Shown here: one piece after another, positions 5,504 to 9,615 of the stretch
Layout of the letters: each line of letters begins with the position of its first letter
Position numbering within the stretch: the stretch's first letter is position 1
The notes under the pieces: model-generated
Databases searched by the model: none
What the model was told of the DNA's origin: nothing
Seen by the model: the letters and a program-made list of their open reading frames with translations, nothing else
Assembly: GCA_008501565.1 (NCBI GenBank)
Contig: QQUL01000094.1
Span: 1-9,615, forward strand
DNA length: 9,615 nucleotides
Origin: Armatimonadota bacterium
Lineage (GTDB): Bacteria; Actinomycetota; Acidimicrobiia; Spongiisociales; UBA5794
Direction: 5' to 3'
Translations under genes and position numbers: made by a program

Positions 5504-7805
5504 ACAGGTGCCCCATCGGACTATCGGTGACGCCGGTGCTGTTGGACAATCGATTGACCGCGTAGATGGACCGGCCAAGGTGGCCGGAAGGGCTGAGTTC
5601 ACCGGGGACATGCACGTGGCCAGCATGGCATTTGGAAGGGTACTGCGGAGTCCGTTGGCGCGAGCTCGAATCGTTGATATCGATGTGAGAGATGCTGAGG
5701 CAATAGCCGGAGTTGTCGCGGTTGTCACGGCCGCTGATCTGTCGGATATCGATGCAACGTTCGGCCACGCTATCCGTGATCGGCCCATCCTTGCTGATGG
5801 TCAAGTGCGCTTCATGGGTGAGCCGGTAGTGGCAGTAGCTGCAGAGACCGATGAAATTGCACAACGGGCTGTCGAGGCGATTCGGATCAACTACGAGCCT
5901 CTCGATCCTGTCGTCGATGTTGAGGATGCCATTGCCGATGATGCCGTTGCGATTCATACAGATTTCTACCCACCGGGCTTTGCCCACGGGTTGGGGGAGC
6001 TCGGAGAGCGCGACGGAAACATATGTTATACGCACCGTATCACCGACGGTGATGCACACGATGCTTTGCAGTCGGCAGACATCGTTGTAGAAGGAACCTA
6101 CCGATTTCCTGCCGTCTATCAGTATGCCCTTGAGCCCCACACGGTCATTGCCGATCACACTGGAGCCGAATTGACAGTGTGGGCTTCATGTCAGCATCCA
6201 TTCCTTGTGCGCGCTGAACTTGCCTCGATTTTCGAGCTCGCGCTCGACAAGGTCCGAGTCATCGTTCCTTATCTTGGCGGCGGTTTCGGTTCCAAGTCGT
6301 ATACGAAGATGGAACCCATAGCAGCGGTTGTTTCAAGAAAGGCAGGCCGCCCCGTACGCATCGCAAACCGGGTCGATGAGGCAATGGTGACAACGAGGCG
6401 CCACGGTATGATTTGTGAAATGCGCACCGGTGCGGCAGCGGATGGCACGCTGGTTGGACGCGAGGTACGGATGTGGCTCGACACTGGGGCTTATGCAGAC
6501 AACGGCCCGCGTGTCACTGCGACTGCGGCGGATGCGGCGCCTGGCCCCTATCGATGGGATGCTGTTTCAGTTGAGGCCAACTGCGTCTACACCAATACGG
6601 CTCCGTCGGGTTCGTATCGGGCATTTGGTGCAACACATCTTCAGTGGATCGGTGAATCCCAGATCGACCGGATTGGGCGACAGGCGGGAATCGATCCGCT
6701 CGAGATGCGGCGAAAGAACCTCCATCAAAGAGGTGACATTTTGCGCGCTGGCGGGACACCGCTCGACGGCGACCTCATCGGTGATATCGAGAAGGTCGCG
6801 ACAGCCCTCGATTGGGGTGCTGAACGAGGTCCCGACCGCGGAGTTGGTTTGTCCGTCGGAGTCCTTGCGGCGGGTGCACACCCTGTATCAAGCGCGACCA
6901 TCAAGCTGGGGCCCGACGGGAGGGCAACGCTCCTCGTTGGGTCCACTGAGATGGGCCAGGGGACCAGGACAGCGATGGCTCAGATCGCGTCCGAGGTTCT
7001 TACGATTCCCGTGTCATCGATTGATGTACACGGCGCCGACACATGGTTCACACCTTACGACCGATCGACCGGCGCCAGCCGTTCCACCACGGTAGCGGGG
7101 AAGGCTGTTGAAAGGGCGGCGCGCGAGGTCGCAGCTGCTCTCCGAGAGACAGGTGCCGAGCTACTCGGCACCGACTCCGAACATGTCGTGCTCATTGATG
7201 GTGCCGCAACACATGGGGACGCGACTATTCCGTTTGACGAGGTTGTTCGACACAGATTCGGGTTTTCGGGCGGCGAAATAATCGGTAGCGGCGAGGTGAG
7301 ACCGACAGGTGGCACAGGTTCCTATGCAGAGGGTCCGGTGTTCTGGGAAGTTTGTATCGGGGGTGTCGAGATTGAAGTTGACCGCGACACCGGGGAGGTT
7401 CGCGTTGTGCATTCGGTCGGAATTGCCGATGTGGGAAGGGCCATCAATCCTGATCTCATTCGCATTCAGGATGAAGGTGGCACGATGCAGGGACTTGGGA
7501 ACGCATTGTTTGAGGAGATGGAGTTTTCCGCTGACGGCCTGCTGCGAAACGACACGTTGCTCGACTACCGCATTCCGACAACAGCCGATATACCCGATCG
7601 ATTCGACACGATTATTGTCGAGAACGAAGATGGCCCTGGACCTTTTGGAGCAAAAGGCTGCGGCGAAGGAATCCTCGCCGCGATACCCGCAGCTGTGGTG
7701 AATGCGCTGGGCAGTATGGGAATCGAAATCAACCGACTTCCCGCTACTCCGGAACGCGTTTGGCGAGCAATGCAATCGTCAGCGGAAGGAGTCCAGGATG
7801 GATAG
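5490..7805 (+). CDS. Molybdenum hydroxylase large subunit, molybdopterin-binding (xanthine dehydrogenase family)
   Basis: The 771-residue product is the catalytic subunit, at the normal family length. From the ATG at 5490, IGQSIDRVDGPAKVAG-like sequence opens the a/b hammerhead domain, followed by YLGGGFGSK (GGGFGSK at 263-269), SYRAFGATHLQW (RAFG 377-380), EMGQG (488-491; a cofactor-contacting Gln) and GAKGCGEG with the catalytic glutamate at E726. Family members insert a water-derived hydroxyl group into an aromatic heterocycle or aldehyde carbon. The loop that in form I CO dehydrogenase contains the AYRCSFR cysteine here reads SYRAFGA, without cysteine, so this is a hydroxylase and not a CO dehydrogenase. 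The substrate is unknown. A TTG three codons upstream (5481) is possible but less attractive. The Fe-S, Mo, FAD gene order differs from the FAD, Fe-S, Mo order of cox operons. Confidence 0.96.
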   Translation: MTRIEQVPHRTIGDAGAVGQSIDRVDGPAKVAGRAEFTGDMHVASMAFGRVLRSPLARARIVDIDVRDAEAIAGVVAVVTAADLSDIDATFGHAIRDRPILADGQVRFMGEPVVAVAAETDEIAQRAVEAIRINYEPLDPVVDVEDAIADDAVAIHTDFYPPGFAHGLGELGERDGNICYTHRITDGDAHDALQSADIVVEGTYRFPAVYQYALEPHTVIADHTGAELTVWASCQHPFLVRAELASIFELALDKVRVIVPYLGGGFGSKSYTKMEPIAAVVSRKAGRPVRIANRVDEAMVTTRRHGMICEMRTGAAADGTLVGREVRMWLDTGAYADNGPRVTATAADAAPGPYRWDAVSVEANCVYTNTAPSGSYRAFGATHLQWIGESQIDRIGRQAGIDPLEMRRKNLHQRGDILRAGGTPLDGDLIGDIEKVATALDWGAERGPDRGVGLSVGVLAAGAHPVSSATIKLGPDGRATLLVGSTEMGQGTRTAMAQIASEVLTIPVSSIDVHGADTWFTPYDRSTGASRSTTVAGKAVERAAREVAAALRETGAELLGTDSEHVVLIDGAATHGDATIPFDEVVRHRFGFSGGEIIGSGEVRPTGGTGSYAEGPVFWEVCIGGVEIEVDRDTGEVRVVHSVGIADVGRAINPDLIRIQDEGGTMQGLGNALFEEMEFSADGLLRNDTLLDYRIPTTADIPDRFDTIIVENEDGPGPFGAKGCGEGILAAIPAAVVNALGSMGIEINRLPATPERVWRAMQSSAEGVQDG

Positions 7806-7878
7806 CACGGAGTTCGCCGTCATCGGTATCGGTATTTTGGATCTGAGAACCGTGTTGCAGCGGGAGAATCGACCGTGA
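7798..7878 (+). CDS. Possible 26-residue microprotein between the Mo- and FAD-subunit genes
   Basis: This is a short frame of 26 codons plus TGA, starting MDSTEFAVIGIGILDL and ending LQRENRP. It is worth noting because of its signals. GGAAGGAG (7784-7791) lies six bases before the ATG and is one of the strongest Shine-Dalgarno sequences in the window. The ATG overlaps the end of the large-subunit gene (TAG at 7803-7805), and its TGA overlaps the GTG of the FAD-subunit gene as GTGA. It therefore bridges a gap that would otherwise separate two subunits of one enzyme, and could serve simply as a coupling leader. The core FAVIGIGILDL is hydrophobic but short for a membrane segment. I recognise no family. 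Chance occurrence cannot be excluded. Confidence 0.45.
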   Translation: MDSTEFAVIGIGILDLRTVLQRENRP

Positions 7879-8729
7879 AGGTTGCTCCGTTCAGACTGCA
7901 TCGACCTGAGTCGGTGCCTGAGGCTTGGCGGCTCGCCTCCGAATTCGGTCTTGACGCCGCATACTTGGCGGGAGGTACCGAATTGGTACTGCTGATGAAG
8001 CTCGGGCTTGCCGCACCCGCTCATGTCATTGATCTGAAATCAGTCGAATCGCTCCATGCAGTTACGGTTGGTGACGGCCACGTCGATATCGGGGCCTGCG
8101 TAACGCATGCGGAGATCGCGAGTCACGATCTGATCCGAGAACTGCTTCCTGAATTCGCTCGTGTCGAATCAATCATCGCCAATCGGCGCGTCCGCGGCAC
8201 CGGATCGTTGGTAGGGAATCTTTGTTTCGCCGATCCTCATTCGGATCCCGCAACACTGCTGAGCGCGCTCGATGCGACCATCTTGATCGGAGGTGCCAAC
8301 GGCGAGCGAAGGCTTCCCTTGGTGGATTTCGCTGTTGGTCCGTATATGACCGATCTGGCTGAGGGTGAGCTCGTGACCTCCGTTCGAGTTCCGGTCCCCT
8401 TGCCGGGTTCGGCAATAGCACATGAGCGTTTCAAGCTGAAGGAACGCCCAGCGGTTACCCTTGCAGCGTTCGTCACACTTGATGGCGATCTGGTCACTCA
8501 GGCACGAGTGGTGGCTGGGTCGGTAGGGCCTCGGCCGCATCGCCTCGTATCCGTGGAATCAGCCATCGTCGAATCCGGATCCCAAGCAATGTCCATTGTG
8601 AAGGAAGCCGCTGCTAGTGAAGTTGATCCGACTGGCGATGATGACGGGAGCCCCGACTACAAACGTCACCTTGTCGGGGTTCTTTCACAAAGAGCACTCT
8701 CTCGTATTCTCCCCCGAACAGGAACCTGA
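7875..8729 (+). CDS. Molybdenum hydroxylase medium subunit, FAD-binding (CoxM-like)
   Basis: The 284-residue product is the FAD subunit that passes electrons from the Fe-S subunit to the final acceptor. The FAD-binding signatures are YLAGGTEL (AGGTEL 32-37) and RRVRGTGSLVGNLCFADPHSDP (GSLVGN 110-115), both typical of CoxM/XdhB proteins, and the C-terminal domain ends with PDYKRHLVGVLSQRALSRIL as in the family. The length is normal. The GTG start at 7875 follows CGGGAG (7861-7866) by eight bases and overlaps the stop of the preceding 26-codon frame. The gene ends one base before the CoxG-like gene. With the Fe-S and Mo subunits it completes a three-part hydroxylase. The acceptor is not visible in the sequence; the CoxG-like neighbour suggests quinone. 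Confidence 0.95.
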   Translation: MKVAPFRLHRPESVPEAWRLASEFGLDAAYLAGGTELVLLMKLGLAAPAHVIDLKSVESLHAVTVGDGHVDIGACVTHAEIASHDLIRELLPEFARVESIIANRRVRGTGSLVGNLCFADPHSDPATLLSALDATILIGGANGERRLPLVDFAVGPYMTDLAEGELVTSVRVPVPLPGSAIAHERFKLKERPAVTLAAFVTLDGDLVTQARVVAGSVGPRPHRLVSVESAIVESGSQAMSIVKEAAASEVDPTGDDDGSPDYKRHLVGVLSQRALSRILPRTGT

Positions 8730-8730
8730 A

Positions 8731-9315
8731 ATGAAACAGACACATGAAGTCATTCTTCCCCTTGCAGTCGACGACGTATGGCGGCTGCTTGACGATCCTG
8801 AAACCCTGGCGGCAGCGATGCCGGGTGCCACGCTGGACGAGGTCAATGGCGATGTTATGTCCGGACGCGTTCAGGTTCGGTTGGGCCCGATGAATCTCAC
8901 ATACGCGGGAACGGCGACCATCACAGAACGCAGCGACGAGAACAGAGAGCTCCGCATGACGGCGGCAGGAAGTGAACAGCGGGGTGCCGGAACGGCCAAC
9001 GCGGATGTTGTCATAAGCGTCGTTTCTGATGGCGACTGTTCAAGAATGATAGTCGAGACCGATCTTGCGCTTACCGGTCGGCCCGCACAACTGGGTGCTG
9101 GCATGGTCCACAGTGTCGCAGGCAAACTGTTCCAGCAGTTCGCAGATCGCCTCGGCGAGATGACCGAATCGGATGACGCCGGAGGGAGGGATCCTATGGC
9201 AGTCAAATCCGATGCTATCGACATGACAGTTCCCGCTTTGATCATTGTCGGGTCCGCCATCGGAATGGTCGGGATCCTTATATATCTGGTCCGCCGATTG
9301 CGTGCGACGTGTTGA
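8731..9315 (+). CDS. CoxG-like SRPBCC protein with C-terminal membrane anchor
   Basis: The 194-residue product begins with a polyketide-cyclase/SRPBCC-type domain (residues 1-145: LAVDDVWRLLDDPETLAAAMPGA, RVQVRLGPMNLTYAGTATI, GKLFQQFADRL) characteristic of CoxG/subunit-G proteins, then a polar linker and one hydrophobic helix (about 166-187, VPALIIVGSAIGMVGILIYL) followed by RRLR, a C-terminal membrane anchor with a positive cytoplasmic end. CoxG proteins recruit CO dehydrogenase to the membrane and have been linked to quinone delivery. By analogy this one would connect the cytoplasmic molybdenum hydroxylase to the respiratory quinone pool; that role is inferred. The ATG at 8731 lies one base after the FAD-subunit stop with AGGAA eight bases upstream. 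A longer in-frame start at 8617 lies inside the FAD gene and gives an unrelated N-terminus. It is the last gene of the operon. Confidence 0.9.
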   Translation: MKQTHEVILPLAVDDVWRLLDDPETLAAAMPGATLDEVNGDVMSGRVQVRLGPMNLTYAGTATITERSDENRELRMTAAGSEQRGAGTANADVVISVVSDGDCSRMIVETDLALTGRPAQLGAGMVHSVAGKLFQQFADRLGEMTESDDAGGRDPMAVKSDAIDMTVPALIIVGSAIGMVGILIYLVRRLRATC

Positions 9316-9341
9316 CAGCCGGGGGGAGATTCCTCTATGGT
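9312..9341 (+). promoter_or_regulatory. Candidate promoter of the lipoprotein gene
   Basis: A consensus TTGACA at 9312-9317 (directly after the CoxG-like stop) and TATGGT at 9336-9341 are 18 bases apart. Transcription would begin near 9348, giving a leader of about 107 bases before the ATG at 9455. The start lies within the operator-like site 9344-9366, so bound protein should block initiation. Confidence 0.5.
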
Positions 9342-9343
9342 GC

Positions 9344-9366
9344 TAACTGTCAACTGTCAACAATCG
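9344..9366. promoter_or_regulatory. Second operator-like site, imperfect copy of the divergent palindrome
   Basis: Aligned without gaps to the site at 1836-1858, 17 of 23 positions match, including the left core TGTCAAC and the right end ACAATC. Two of the mismatches convert the right half so that TGTCAAC occurs twice in tandem (9348-9354 and 9355-9361). A further half-site, GTTGACAG, lies at 9311-9318 within the -35 region. Its position over a predicted transcription start supports a role as a repressor site. Confidence 0.55.
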
Positions 9367-9454
9367 ACCCACAGCAGAGCATTCGAATATGCCTGTCTTG
9401 CCTGCGAAACCAAACCACGCTACGTGGCCCAATCCCTGAAAGAAGGAACGAGAA

Positions 9455-9615
9455 ATGAGAGGAACAGCTTTGCGCTGGACCCTGCTGTTTGTGATGGCCA
9501 CAGTCATCACGGCATGCAGCGGATCTGGAGAAGCCACGACAACATCTGGCGGTGGAAGCAGCCCCGACACCACGGTGCAATCCACCACAGCCCCCGAATC
9601 AGAAACCACGACAAC
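9455..9615 (+). CDS. Lipoprotein, N-terminal part only (possible solute-binding protein)
   Basis: The first 53 codons are present before the right edge. The product starts MRGTALRWTLLFVMATVITA followed by CSGSG: two Arg in the n-region, a hydrophobic core and a lipobox ITAC with the lipidated cysteine at residue 21. After cleavage comes a Ser/Thr/Gly-rich linker (TTTSGGGSSPDTTVQSTTA), a style typical of actinobacterial surface lipoproteins, especially ABC-transporter substrate-binding proteins. The binding domain, if any, lies outside the window, so the transporter role is inferred from this style and from the position next to a catabolic operon. GAAGGA (9442-9447) lies seven bases before the ATG. 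The gene has its own promoter and operator-like site. A small hairpin CCACG-CTA-CGTGG occurs in its leader at 9415-9427. Confidence 0.8.
   Translation, partial: MRGTALRWTLLFVMATVITACSGSGEATTTSGGGSSPDTTVQSTTAPESETTT

Noticed and set aside
5454..6158. 234-codon open frame on the minus strand
   Set aside because: It overlaps the start of the molybdopterin subunit on the opposite strand; composition and lack of motifs mark it as a shadow.
8651..8685. Rho-independent terminator
   Set aside because: The hairpin has a long loop, no proper U-run, and lies within the conserved C-terminal coding region of the FAD subunit.
8617..8730. N-terminal extension of the CoxG-like protein from an upstream in-frame start
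   Set aside because: It lies inside the FAD-subunit gene, and the ATG at 8731 has a suitable ribosome binding site and the family-typical N-terminus.
5490..9315. Aerobic CO dehydrogenase operon (coxSLM-coxG)
   Set aside because: The large-subunit active-site loop reads SYRAFGA rather than the cysteine-containing AYRCSFR of form I enzymes, and gene order and neighbours differ, so cox gene names were not used.
9415..9427. CCACG-CTA-CGTGG hairpin as a terminator or riboswitch element
   Set aside because: Five base pairs with no U-run and no surrounding conserved RNA structure; noted only within the lipoprotein leader.

Overview
The window looks like chromosomal DNA from a moderately high-GC actinobacterium, plausibly of the Acidimicrobiia type. 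The pointers are GTG/TTG starts, TANNNT-like -10 boxes, an F420-type flavoenzyme next to an FrhB-type protein, and a lipoprotein with a long Ser/Thr-rich linker. The taxon is inferred, not demonstrated. The window is densely packed with genes and has no gene-free stretch over 300 bases, no rRNA or tRNA, no CRISPR array and no insertion sequence.

Layout. Two gene groups diverge from a 79-base gap at about 1829-1907. Leftwards (minus strand) lie an FrhB-type iron-sulfur flavoprotein with two ferredoxin clusters (395-1828) and the start of a 2-oxoacid:ferredoxin oxidoreductase subunit (398 to the left edge). The two overlap as GTGA. Rightwards (plus strand) is one compact operon: luciferase-like flavin/F420 oxidoreductase (1908-2933), NicX/aminopeptidase-M29-like metalloenzyme (2933-3952), cupin (3940-4317), class II aldolase (4314-5039), then the three subunits of a molybdenum hydroxylase in the order Fe-S (5036-5503), molybdopterin (5490-7805) and FAD (7875-8729), and a membrane-anchored CoxG-like protein (8731-9315). 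A 26-codon gene (7798-7878) is tucked between the molybdopterin and FAD genes. Most junctions overlap or nearly abut. After a 139-base gap with its own promoter, a lipoprotein gene (9455 to the right edge) begins, possibly the binding protein of an uptake system.

Regulation. The divergent gap holds a perfect 23-bp inverted repeat (1836-1858) overlapping a plausible -35 box on each strand. An imperfect copy (17 of 23 positions, by hand) lies at 9344-9366, over the predicted transcription start of the lipoprotein gene. Both arms of the divergon and the downstream gene may therefore answer to one repressor-like protein encoded outside the window.

Working idea (inference). This is a catabolic island for an unidentified, perhaps N-heterocyclic, substrate. 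The molybdenum hydroxylase would hydroxylate the ring with water, and the CoxG-like anchor would bring it to the membrane quinone pool. The FrhB-type protein and 2-oxoacid oxidoreductase would exchange low-potential electrons through ferredoxin (and F420 or a ring reductase). The LLM enzyme, NicX-like enzyme, cupin and aldolase would process the ring and its fragments. The combination is not one I recognise as a described pathway.
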